This document shows positions 34,194 to 45,491 of a DNA stretch of 64,000 nucleotides, one piece after another. The notes beneath the pieces are model-generated. The model did no database searches and was not told the DNA's origin. It saw only the letters and a list, made by a program, of their open reading frames with translations. The stretch comes from Vitellaria paradoxa (lineage: Eukaryota; Streptophyta; Magnoliopsida; Ericales; Sapotaceae): assembly GCA_019916065.1 (NCBI GenBank), contig CM034233.1, forward strand, positions 45,920,673 through 45,984,672, read 5' to 3'. Position 1 is the first letter of the stretch. The number at the start of each line of letters is the position of its first letter. The translations under genes were made by a program, and so were the position numbers.

Positions 34194-36794
34194 GTAAACT
34201 CATTTCCCCTCTCTCTCTCTCTCTCTCTCTCCCCCCCTAAATAATCTTCTTTTCCTACGTTGCATTACATGAATGTTCCTCGAGTCTCGACCGGATACGA
34301 ATGCATAAATACACGTGTCTATCAATTGGCGTACTTATTTTCTCAATCGGATGCAAATTTGATTTTGAGTTTTGGTCTTAATTTTGATTAGTTTCTTGAT
34401 TTTCGAAAATCCCAATTTCTAGTAGTTGTAACACACTGTTTGCGCGGTCAGAACTCAGAAGCTATTGTTTCCTTTGACCTCTGTTTTCATGCTTTAATAT
34501 TTGGACAATCTGAGTTTGTTCCGTCATGAGCATGCTTCTTGCACTGCAAATTTAGTTTTGATACCTAAGAAAAACAAGAACTATGGTCTCTTGTTGATGT
34601 CGAAAGCGGTACTTCTAATTTTTGGTCCATTTAATTTTCATATATTTCATGAGAAAGTTGTCGGTTGTGCTTCCCCCCAAAACTCAAATGGTAGGTAATT
34701 CCAAGTTTCCATTTTTCCCCTCGCCCAATAATTTATATGTAACACGATCTTGTATTTATTCTGATTTTCCTTCCTCTCTCTGGGTGTTCTGGGTGTTTGG
34801 TGGTTGGTGAAAGTTTGGTAAAAAAATATCGTAAAAGTATAAAAATTAAATATAAAAGTGATATGTAGTAAAATTTAATTAAAAAAATATAAAAAATTAA
34901 TAAAAATGAATAGATTTTGATTAATTTTAATTGACTAAATATTGTGATTTGAAAGAAAAAGAAGAAGATATTTTTAGTTTATTATTGGGAATATTTACAG
35001 TGTAGGATTTGTGTAGGGCTTTATTCCATTGGTATATACAAGGGCAAATATCCCAGATGTCGTCTCGTCTGGCTTCCAATTCCAGTTCAAACCCTAACCC
35101 TGTTCACATGCGAAGGGGACACAAAGTCAAACTTGTCTATCATTGTTCCAGTCATCGGAAAAGTCTAACTGAAGTTCTAGGGTAGTGTTTTGGCCAATGT
35201 CAGTCAGTCACCAGCCTCTCCCATAAGCCAGATATCCTCTCCAGAAAGTTCCCATAGGTCCATTTGGAGCACCAAAATTTACTAAAATTTACTAGCATTA
35301 ATTAATTTTTTATATTTTCTTTCAAGTAAATTTTTTCACATATCACTTTTATGTTACATCTTTCTATTTTTATTATATTTTTTGGTCAACTTTTTGTCAA
35401 TCAAACGAACTCATAATCGTAATGGAAGCCTTAAGTTGCTACGTGCATGCTCATGTTAAAAAGTGACCGCAGCCTTTACATAATGATTTCGGCTATGTTT
35501 GATATCGTTGCAACCCACTATTGCTGTGTGAATAAATTTACCAAAATTTATCAACTTTAACTGATTTTTTGTATTTTCTGTCAATTAAATTTCTCTATAT
35601 ATCATTTTTATGTCATCTCTTTCTACTTTTATTGTCTTTTTAGCTAACTTTTTGTTAACCAAACACCCCAAAATTAAACTGTGTAATGCTGTAATGGTGC
35701 CATACCAGCAATAACAGCAAATTACAGTGATTGGTACTGTTCCTGAAGCATTTTAATTTATAATTAAAAAAAAATAAAAAAGTTTGTTATACTTCTTCAA
35801 AAAATTTGCTTGGATGAGTAAAATCAGTCAAAAAATTTCTTTTTTTTTTTTTTAAATTGCTGTGTGAATAAAATTACCAATTTTAACTAATTTTTTGTAC
35901 TTTCTGCTAGTCAAATTTCTCTACATATCATTTTTATGTTAGCTCTTTCTACTTTTATTGTACTTTTTGGTCAACTTTTTGTCAACCAAACACCCCTAAA
36001 ATTAAACTGTGTAATGGCTGTAATGGTGCCATACCAGCAATAACAGCACATTACAGTGATTGGTACTGCTCCTGAAGCATTTGAATTTATAATTAAAAAA
36101 AAAAATTAAAAAAGTTTGTTATACTTCTTCTTCTTCTTAAAAAAATTTTTGCTTGGATGAGTAAAATCAGTCAAAAAATTTCAAAAAGAGTTCGTTATAC
36201 TTCTTCTTGTTTTTAAAAAAAAAAAAAATAATAAATTCTTTCGCTAGATGAGATAGACTGTCAAACTCCATCTACGGAATGTCTTATTTCTATCTTCACT
36301 AAAATATAAACTGGGATATTCTCCAAAACCTATCACAATACATTCCAATATATATAGACATGCGTATGTTAGTATGGCTTAAGTTCATGAGTTAACTGTT
36401 GAATTTTAGGTGCGTCTTTCTGTAGTTGCTTGAACCTAAAATTTATACAATTATCAATAAGTCCAAACTTTATGCATTTATGTTACATGTGCGTTACCTT
36501 AATTTCAAGAATTGAATAGTATTCTAAAAGTCTAAATAAGTTTGGCTATATGTATGCCTTTTTTTATTTTTTATTTATGTAAGCACATAATTGAATCTAT
36601 ACAGAAAAAGGAGCAAAGTGAATTCCATCAATGTATATAACTCTCTGCCTTTTGCAATGTTTTGTTTTAAAATCTTGGTTTATCCTTTTACTATTGTGCT
36701 TCAATCCATTCCGTGTATATAATTCACTGACTCTAGATTTTAAGGTTTTTGCATTAAGGAAACGAAGTCATTTTGTAGATGTTCTTTTCTTCAG
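34194..36794 (+). other. UVR8 intron 1 (2.6 kb)
   Basis: Bounded by GTAAAC and TTTCTTCAG. It holds a CT microsatellite at 34209-34232, family A MITE copies at about 34791-34940, 35262-35413, 35530-35669 and 35862-35996, and a 336-bp tandem duplication. No open frame in the intron is recognisable. Confidence 0.9.
35521..36190. repeat. 336-bp tandem duplication in UVR8 intron 1
   Basis: The segment starting 'ttgctgtgtgaataaa' at 35521 repeats at 35857. Both copies contain a family A MITE followed by 'aattaaactgtgtaatg' and 'ggtgccataccagcaataac'. Identity is high apart from small indels in A/T runs. The duplication therefore copied a MITE together with its flank. Confidence 0.92.
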
Positions 36795-36981
36795 CTGGAA
36801 ATGTTGTTTGCTCATGGGGGCGGGGAGAGGATGGGCAGCTAGGTCATGGTGATGCTGAAGATCGATATTTGCCCACTCAGTTAAGTGCATTGGATGGCCA
36901 TGAAATAGCATCTATTACGTGTGGAGCAGACCATACAATTGCAATTTCTGAAGCACGTGTGCAAGTTTATAGTTGGGGATG
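36795..36981 (+). CDS. UVR8: UVR8-type photoreceptor, exon 2
   Basis: Follows a clean acceptor (ttttcttcag) and completes codon 35 (Ser). It encodes residues 35-96 plus two bases of codon 97, including SGNVVCSWGRGEDGQLGHGD and ALDGHEIASITCGADHT. These are RCC1-repeat signatures nearly identical to UVR8. By alignment with the Arabidopsis protein, Trp42, Glu46, Asp47 and Glu56 here correspond to Trp39, Glu43, Asp44 and Glu53 of the dimer face. The exon ends in phase 2 inside the Trp97 codon at a GTATGT donor. Reading on past 36981 gives unrelated residues, so the longer open frame is intron read-through. Confidence 0.95.
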
Positions 36982-37689
36982 GTATGTATTAAATATATCT
37001 ATCACAAAGCTGAAAGTTAAGGAAATAAAATTTATAATGAATGCTTCATCATTGAATATTTTGTCTATTTCGGAAGCTGCTAAAAAATGCCAATTGCTCC
37101 TAATTCTTTCTTTTCTAAACCTATGTGTTCTTTTATTCTATCTTCTATATCTGAAAATTGATGCCAACTCAAAATTGCGAGTTCTAGGTTATCTTGGTTA
37201 ACCTTTCAAAAAAAAAAAAAAAAAAAATGAAAAAGTTTATCTTGGTTAAGTCCATGGTTGATGCATTGACATGGTTGACTAAAAACTTTGATTGGTTACT
37301 TGTGGATAAATCTTTATCAAATTAACCATTGGGAGATTTTACAACATTTGCAAACATTTAGTGGGTGACGATATAGCATGTATAGGGTCACATTGCAACT
37401 CAAAAATTTAAGTTCATGAATTAGGGTTCATACCATGCTTTATTAATTCAAAAATGTAAGCCCATGAGTTAGGGTTTTGAAGAAAGGAATAATTTCTCTC
37501 TTATTATTACAAGGCTAATATGACTGAATATATATACACTCCCTAGTTTTCTATTTAGGAAAGTTGACCCCATAAAAGGAAGTAATTAAAGGTATTAATT
37601 ACCTTAATTACAACCACTATTAATTACCCTAGTTACAGCTATTAAATCTCGCCTATACACAGCCTAAGTTATCTGTCCATTTTCTAACT

Positions 37690-39900
37690 CTCTCCCTCAA
37701 GCTAATGAATAGATGTCTTTCATTCCTGGCTTGCTTACAATATATCTTAAAACAGTATACTCACTAATCCCTTAGTTAGCACATATGCCATTTGTTTATG
37801 AGTTGGAACATATGAAGTGCAAATAAGTCCCCTTTCTAGTTTTTCTTTCATAAAGTGCTAGTCAATCTTAGTGTGCTTAGATCTATCATACTGTATCGGG
37901 TTGTTAGCAATATTAATAGCTGATTTGTTGTCACAATAAACTCTTATAGGTCCTTTCCATTGGATCTTGTGATCACTTAAAAGGATATGTATCCACTAAA
38001 GCCCACAATTACCATGGGTCATGACTCTAAACTCTACTTTGGCACTTGATCTAGCAACTACTGACAATATTGTTAAAATCCCGATTAAAATCTTAAAATC
38101 TTATGATTTTACGATGTTAGAGTGGGAAAACTTGTTCGATTTTATATAAAATCTTAATAGGAGCAAAATAGATAAAATCTCGATTTTGAGACATAAAATC
38201 TCGATTTTGAGGCAAAATAAGTAAACTCTCGATTTTATAAGCGATTTTAGAAATTAAGTGATTTTGGTGTAATTTTGTCAAATACAATAGATTTTTATGA
38301 TTTTTTTTTTCAAATAATTTGCCACAACTATTTCACTTTTTTTTTTTAATTTATTTTATTCTAATGCTATTATTTACTGTACTACACTAGTTGAGGACCA
38401 TGTGCGTCGTTACACCAAATTGACTACCATAAATTAAATGTAGTAGTTAAGATAGAAACCAAGAGACTTGTGATAAAATATTACAAATGCATTTCAACTC
38501 AAACAAAAAATTAGGATAAAATGAAGTTAGTATTATCAACTATATAGATCATACCAATCATTTTAATAGTCTCAATTGTGTAGTTGGGTAAAAGAAGTAT
38601 AAGACTAGATATAGAATCTTTTGTAAACTTTGTTGAGGATTTGTTTTGTTAATATGAGTAAGTTTTTGTGTATGGCATTTTTCTTAGTATATGTATTTTC
38701 TCTCTTCTCTTATTAATAAAATTATTAACTTATAAAAAAAAAATGGAAGCTCTAAATGAAAAATTGTTGCATAATATGATATATTTTCATTTTATAGGCA
38801 TTTGGTAAAATCTTACGATCTTACGATTCGATTTTACAATTCGATTTTTGAACCCTCAATCGATTTTAAGTAAAATCTTGATTTTAACAACCTTGACTAC
38901 TGATTGCTTCTTATTTCTCCAAGTGACTAAATTACCCAAGAACATGGTACAGTACCCTGTTGTCGATCTTCTATTTGTGATCAAGCCTGCCTAGTTTGTA
39001 TCTTTGTAGACTTCAACTGTCTTGTTCTTATTTTTCCGAAACATGACTCCTTTTTTGGGGGTTAGCTTTAAGGTACCTTAACACCCTCTACATAGCTTGA
39101 AGATGAACATTTTTCGGGCTATGCATGGACTGATTGATCACGCTTATAGTGTAACCAATGTTTGGCCGGGTATGTGACAAGTAACTTAGTCTTCCCACTA
39201 GTCTTTAAGACAGGAAGATCCAAGATGTACTTTCATTGAAATAGGAAGATACTTTCCTTTGATCGAGCCACTTCTATATCCAAAAAATATTTCAGATTCC
39301 CCAAGTCTTCAATTTCAAGTGCTTTTGCAAGCTTAAGTTTAGATGCTTCATCTCTTCAGAGTCATTGCTAGTGACTATGATATCATCAATATAAACAATA
39401 AGAGCTATCACTACTTCCCTTATGGAATGTTTAATTAACAGAGCATGACCCCCTTGACTTTGTTCATACTTCTTTCCCAACATTACCTTTGTAAAATTGC
39501 CAAATCATACCCGAGCTACTTAAGGCTATATAATGCTTTCTTCAACATGCAAATTTTCGATTCCCAAAACTATCCTCAAAGTCGGGTGAAGCTGCGATGT
39601 ATACTTTCTCATTCAAATTACCATATAAGAAAGCATTTTTAACATTGAATTGCTACAAGGGCTAGTCAAGGTAGCTTCCAAAGATAACAGTATACGTATA
39701 GTATTAATTTTTGGTACTGGAGCAAAAGTTCCATGATAATCCACCTCTTAGCTACTAGCCTCGCCTTGTATCTTTCCAAGGAGCCATCTACTCTATATTT
39801 AACCATAAACACTTTGCATCCTATAAGTTTCTTGCCCTTCAAAGAGTCTACTATCTCCCATGATTGATTCTTAATTAACGCATCCATTTCCACATTTATA
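37690..39900 (-). pseudogene. RT and RNase H of copia element 3
   Basis: 39893-39666 encodes the RT start (NQSWEIVDSLKGKKLIGCKV, then [15 protein letters not shown]). 39483-39292 encodes YIDDIIVTSNDSEEM, the copia-type active-site box with its aspartates intact. RNase H pieces near 38050-37740 include YCDNKSAINIANNPIQYDRSKHT-like sequence in broken frames. The MITE at 38065-38895 splits the RNase H. Stops and frameshifts make it inactive. Confidence 0.85.
38065..38895. mobile_element. Non-autonomous hAT-type element in copia 3
   Basis: Ends 'caatattgttaaaatcccgat' and, reverse-complemented from the right, 'caaggttgttaaaatcaagat' form the terminal inverted repeats. Perfect 8-bp direct repeats 'actactga' flank it at 38057-38064 and 38896-38903; 8 bp is the hAT target size. 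The interior is AT-rich and non-coding. Removing the element plus one repeat rejoins the copia RNase H reading order. Confidence 0.92.
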
Positions 39901-40739
39901 ACATTTTTCCAATTCTATCCCTAAGTACCTCATCAAGTTCTTGTGGTATTGGAATTGGATTTATTTTGGTAAGTAAGCATTTATGGCCCGGGGAGCATTT
40001 CTCCATGGAAATGAAGTAAGAAATTGGGTGTTTGGTGTATGTTCGTGTACTCTTCCTAATGGCTATATTATGACCTAGACGAAAATGTCACTGAAGAGGA
40101 GACACAACACTAATCAGGGCTGATGAAGAGGTATAGGTCACTGAAGAGAAGACACAATACTATTCAGGGCTAAGAAGATTATATAGGCTGATGAGCAAAG
40201 GCATGCAAGCTATCAGGGTTAAGATAATACAATCCATCTTTCATGTACCCAAGGACAATATTTTTGTTGACCAGAGATCTTTAAAAATACAAGAAGTAAA
40301 CGAAAAAGTGATGAACAACGGTAGAATTTGGTCAATTAACTAACAGACAGTAAATTGAAGGGAAAATTAAGCATATAGCACTAGAAGACCCGACAAGCGA
40401 AGAAGAGGGGTGAAGGTTTCCTTTCCCTGCAACATGTTTCGAGGTGTCGTCTGCTAGTACAATCTGATGATTAATTTGAATCAAATTAGAAAATAACGAG
40501 AGGTTACCGGATATGTTAGTGTTAGCTCCAGAGTTAAGAATCTATGCCGAAGGAAATGAGGCTGCAAAGGAAATGAGGCTGCGCTAGCAATGCCATTTAA
40601 ATATGTCAGGGTAATTGTGGAACTAGAGCATTGCTTCTGGCAAAAGTGAACTTTGTGAACTAGATATCAGAGCTGCACAACCCAAAGAGGATGAAGATGT
40701 TGTATGTCCACGAGAATATAGAATCTTGAGTTGGTTTGC

Positions 40740-40815
40740 CATATTTTTGCCAACAATATGGCTTAATATGATTTGTACGGCCACAATAATTACATTTCTT
40801 GTGCTCTCGACCCAA
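40740..40815 (-). pseudogene. gag zinc-knuckle remnant of copia element 3
   Basis: The minus strand encodes REHKKCNYCGRTNHIKPYC, a retroviral CX2CX4HX4C knuckle, followed by WQKYGKP. It lies between the PBS side and RT, as expected for gag. The rest of 40000-41430 is degenerate. Confidence 0.8.
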
Positions 40816-41530
40816 AGTAGTATAATGAAAGTCTGCTAGAGATGAATTCCTTTCAGTCTTAACTTAAGATTGATAGCCATAAGAGACAAAATACAAAATA
40901 AGATGGGAGTAGCAACAAAAGAACCACCACCTCATGTTTGGTGAAAGAAATCACAACCGAGCAACAATAAGCGATAAAAGAATTAGTAGTAGTGAAGACA
41001 TCGAGACACAATCACTTAGACGAAATATTTAAGCCATGAATAGATAAGAGTTCAATAGAGCTATGATCAGCGAACAAGAAAGATATCAAGGGGACGACTA
41101 GTGGATGCTTCTACATCAAACAACTGTTGTCAATAGTCGTTAGAGGAGTGGCGCTAATGAATGCGTCAGCATGAGCTTTGAAAAGCTACGTGCATGAGAT
41201 TTGGACAGGCAACGTCGTCGGCGCATGGAGGCACGTGGCGGTGATTGGCGATTGAGATCGTCAGTAGTCAATGAGGTGTTTGTTGGTGGTGGTGTTTGTT
41301 GTTGACCACTAGAAAAAAGGTTAGTGGCTTAGGACAGCAACATTGTGAAGACTTCTTGGGAACATGGTTTTTTATTTTTATTTTTGCTTTTATATAAATA
41401 TGTATATATATCAGACCTCTGATATCAAGTTGAGAAGAACTAATTGAAAAAACATATTGGAAGAGATTAATTTTAAAATTTCTCCCCCACTCTAAGCTTA
41501 AATTTATAACCGAAAAGGAAAAGATATTGA

Positions 41531-42117
41531 TGATACAACAAATTCGTCTCCTCTAGAAGTTCCAATTCAAGCCTAGAAATACTTGGAACACTAGTGTAGT
41601 ACTTGCCAAAGAATCTCTGATGCTCAAGTTAGCTACCAAGCATTGTTCAAGTACATCGGCAGAGTTTCAGTGGAGAAGAAAGATGCCCACGCCTGCCTAG
41701 AGTAACAGAAATGTATATATATGCCTGTGAGATACCATGTGTCGTCACGTGATATGGTGTAGATATTCTCTGATGGAGCGTATAACATATATTGTGGTTG
41801 ATTCCTTTGCTAGTGGGTGAAACCGTTATGGACAGGTGGCACTAATCATGGGCTCTCAAGTGGGAATCTCGGGACATGCTTTGCAAGCGGTCTAAGACGC
41901 AAGATCCATCACAGGTCTGCTCAGTTCAGTAGAGCAGATAGAGCCAGGCTTCTTGAGGTTTGTTCATTCGGGAGACGTTGGGCGGAATAGGATCCCTCCA
42001 TGCTGGCTCGGGCCAATGTCATCCCCATTTGGAAATTCTATTATAGGTCTTACTATGATTGAGGTGATCTTGAACGGGTATTTATCGGTTCAAGGAGGCC
42101 TAGAATATCCCCCATCA
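41531..42117 (-). repeat. 3' LTR of Tat copy 2
   Basis: 587 bp, collinear with 55821-56407 along its full length, with scattered substitutions (roughly 15 percent by eye). Inner flank 'tatgcccctgattcccctg' is a polypurine tract on the minus strand. Confidence 0.9.
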
Positions 42118-42728
42118 TATGCCCCTGATTCCCCTGATCTCTTGAGCAAGACTTGGGGAATCTGATGGCCGACCTCCTTATTAGGGCATGCATGCATTTA
42201 ATGCGCTGCAGGTGTAATGGTGCTGGTACTATACATCGATGGGACAAGCTCTTGCACTTCCTTGCCACATGTTGTTTTCAAGCTATTCTAGAAGCCTCTA
42301 ATGTGTACAAAAAGACTCCAACCACCGAATTAATGGCGCGTGGTTAAATCTAAGCCCTTCATTTTTTGAAAGCGAGAAAACGATATCAACGGTTCAGATC
42401 CTTGGGTTTTGATTTTAAACTTCTGAAACCTTCGTCATTCTCTTTCTTCACACTCTGTTTCCAGTGTTTCAACTTTCAAATTCCACAGAGAAAGTTTCTT
42501 TCACACTTGGATAAGAATTTCTTCATCTTTTGCTCATTTCTCTCTGTGATTTATGTTGTTTTATGCATTAGCAACTAGCCCGGTGCATTTGGTACTTAAA
42601 AAGAGAGAACAAATTTTCGTTCCCAAAGGGTTTCATTAAGAGCCCTAATTTCGTTAAATCCATTTATGGGATTCTTTGTTTAAAGTTTTTTTCGTCACTG
42701 TCTTCATAGTCTTAGATATCTAGAAAGG

Positions 42729-43917
42729 ATGAGTAATCTAGAGGAAGTTGCCTTCGGTGACCTTGAAAAGATCGTTTCCAGCGATTGTACCTAAGTAAGG
42801 TTTGACACCCAAGACGTTGCCTTCGCTGGCCAATTAGGGGTCTTAGCTGTGGAGGAGACAGATGATTGCCTCTCATCCGCAAGGGCTGGCCTGGGTCCTC
42901 GGGAATCTCTAGTCCTAGAGGTTTCTGATTTCCACTTTTCGGCTGAGGGAATCGAATCTACCCTCAATTTAACTAAGCTAAGGGATGTTTGAATTGCCTA
43001 CCAAATTCCCCATTCCCTTCGCTTCAAATTTTTGAGCTCAGGGGATCGTGCTTGCTCCCCAAGGGGTGGGGAGATCACTGTGTACGAGGGGGCTTAGCAG
43101 GTGGTCTATGCTTCCCCCTTGCTAGGCCTGTTCAAGAGATTGTGGACCAGTTAAGTTTGGTAATCGGCCAAATTCAGCCGAATGGATGGAGGATAATCAT
43201 GGGGTGTGCCGTGTTTTGGCATGCGGTCACTGGCCATGATCTCTCAGTAGACGAGTTTTTATACTGTTACAAATTGACCTAAAAGGGGATTGGCTGGTGG
43301 TATTTCTTTGCTAGAGAGAAACAATATAACCTAGTGACTGGTTTACCCACTTCCAACAAGGGTTAGAAAGATAAATTCTTTTATCTTTATGGTGATGGAT
43401 GGGCGTTCTAACCTTGGGAGGTTATTGAAGATAACGCGGCCTGGGTTCCTCGGCAATGGGGTATGTCCACAAAGAGGGGAAAACCAATTCCTTTCTATTT
43501 TTGTTACTTTCATACCCTTTATGCAATCAAGTTCTGACCTGATGTCTCTCTTGTCTTGCGTTGTTTAGCTCGCATCAAGCCTATCCTAACCGTCGAGCAA
43601 ATTGAACGAGTTAAGCGTGACAAGAAGCATAAAGTTAACGAAGCCAATTTTTTGGTGACAGCTGAGAACTTGGGCTTATACTTACGTGGGCCCAAACTGA
43701 CAAGCGAGGCCCTGGCTGCTGAATGTGAGAGGAGTGAGTTCGCATCTACCTATTTTGTACCGCTTCGTATTTAACAGTTGTTTATGTTTGCTTCAGATAA
43801 CGAACCCTTAGTTGATTTATCTCCCCAGAAGCCAATGGCCTTCAACCCCGATATTTTAAAGAAGGTGAATATTACAGTCAGTGGGCCTCTTAAGAAGCCT
43901 CGTCTTGTTGTTGGATG
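42729..43917 (+). pseudogene. Antisense extra ORF of Tat copy 2 (Transposase_28-like, spliced)
   Basis: Starts MSNLEEVAFGDLEKIVSSD at 42729 and soon meets a stop. 42989-43320 carries the Transposase_28-like core in alternating frames: LPNSPFPSLQIF, CLLPKGWGDHCV, PNGWRIIMGCAVFWHA, then WWYFFARE. 43580-43733 encodes the block with NFLVTAENLGLYLRG and ending EALAAECER. A GTGAGT donor at 43734 and CAG acceptor ending at 43796 define a 63-nt intron in the same codon as in Tat copy 1. The next exon continues NNEPLVDLSPQKP to about 43917, where copia sequence begins. Broken by several stops. Confidence 0.8.
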
Positions 43918-43992
43918 AAGCATCCACATAGGACAACAATTTGTGTCCTATAGTGGAGTCTACCAGCAGGTCAATTGTTGGGAGAGGGAAAC

Positions 43993-45480
43993 TGAACAGA
44001 AAGTTAAAAATTTTCTTCTATTTTGATCACACACAAAATATATTAATATAATACAAGGTCAATGTCCTATTTTAGGAAACAAACTAATTCCTATAAATCG
44101 GCCTTAGAATAAGTATATCAATAAATAAATCAAAAAGATTACAATCGGCCTAAATTAGAATCATAGCTGTCAATTAGCTATTTACAGCCATATACAATCT
44201 TCTAGAAAGTCAAAGAATCTGAGATTATTTAGCACTCCCTCTCAAGCTGGAGAATAAATGTTTTCCATTCCCAGCTTACTAGTAATATCTTGGAAAGTTG
44301 AGCTATCCAATCCTTTTGTGAGTATGCCCACTATCTGACCATTCGTATGAACATAAGAATGCATATCAATCCACTTTCAATCTTTTTCTTGATGAAGTGT
44401 CAGTCCACCTCAACATGTTTTGTTCTATCATGTTGAACTAGATTGTGGGCGATGGTTATAGTAGACTTGTCGCAATACAACTTTATAGGTCCATGCCATT
44501 TAACCCGCAGATCTTCTAAGATTTTCTTTATTCACAAGAGTTCGTAGATTCTTTGAGCCATTGCATGAAACTCAGTTTCTACACTTGATCTAGACACTAT
44601 CCCTTGCTTCTTGCTCCTCCAAGTCACTAAGTTTCCTCCAATTAGAGGACAAAAACCTATTGTTGAACAATTTGTGAGTGAGCCAGCATAGTCTGCATCC
44701 ATGTAGGCTTCTACTGTCATCTCTGCTCCTTTTTTAAACATGATCCCTCTCCGAGGGGTAGCTTTCAAGTATCGGATCACTTTATATACAGCTTGTAGAT
44801 GAATGTTCTTGGGGTTATGCATGAATTGACTTATCACGCTCACAGCATATGTGATATTCGAACATGTGTGAGACAAGTAGATTAGTTTCCCCACCAACTT
44901 TTGATACCTTCCTCTGTCAATAGCTTCATCGTCTCTTGCATCACTAAATTGGTGATTTTTTTTTTATTGGTGTATCAATGCGCTTTCATCCCATCATTCC
45001 CGTCTCTCGTAGGAGATCAAGAATATACTTTTGTTGGGGAACAAAGATGCCTTCTTTAGATTGAGCTACTTCAATCCCTAAAAAATATTTGAGCTTCCCA
45101 AGTTCTTTAATCTCTAATTCTTTCGCAAGTCTAGCCTTAGGTTTTGGAATTTTCTCATCATCATTACTTGTCACAATAATATCATCAACATACACAATCA
45201 AGACGGTGAATTTCCTTGCTGCCGACTGTTTGAAGAAAAGAGTATGATCCCCTTGACTTTGTTTGTACCCAATACCAAGCATTACTTTAGTAAACCTTTC
45301 AAATCAAGCCCGTGGTGATTGCTTAAGCCCATAAAGTGCCTTTCTTAACCTGCACACTAGATTATTTTTGAAATATTTCTCGAAATCCGGTGGAGGTTCC
45401 ATACATACCTCTTCTTTAAGATTACCATATAAAAAGGCATTTTTGACATGAAATTAGTGCAAGCACGAATTGAAATTAGT
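43993..45480 (-). mobile_element. Copia element 1, 3'-terminal fragment
   Basis: LTR at about 43993-44234 lies next to a polypurine tract (minus strand CAGCTTGAGAGGGAG). RNase H is at 44897-44532 (LIYLSHTCSNITYAVSVISQ, then YMDADYAGS and TWRSKKQGIVSRSS). RT palm is at 45282-44986 with YVDDIIVTSN and ELGKLKYFLGIEVAQ. Upstream RT, integrase and gag are missing; the copy ends near 45480-45490 where the short LTR element starts. The exact LTR start is uncertain. Confidence 0.82.
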
Positions 45481-45491
45481 AGCCAAAGTAA

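Larger units (their letters stand above)
37478..41530 (-). mobile_element. Copia element 3 (deleted, interrupted)
   Basis: Read on the minus strand from the right: a PBS-like TGATATCAGAGG near 41417-41429, a gag remnant with zinc knuckle, RT, RNase H, a polypurine-like GCTTGAGGGAGAG near 37695, and an LTR at about 37478-37688. Integrase and most of protease are missing. The right-hand LTR is at best a short stump (41431-41530) cut off by the start of Tat copy 2. An hAT-type MITE interrupts the RNase H. Confidence 0.75.

Noticed and set aside
36982..37201. Open frame continuing past UVR8 exon 2
   Set aside because: The residues after the GTATGT donor have no match to UVR8, while exon 3 resumes the protein exactly in phase.
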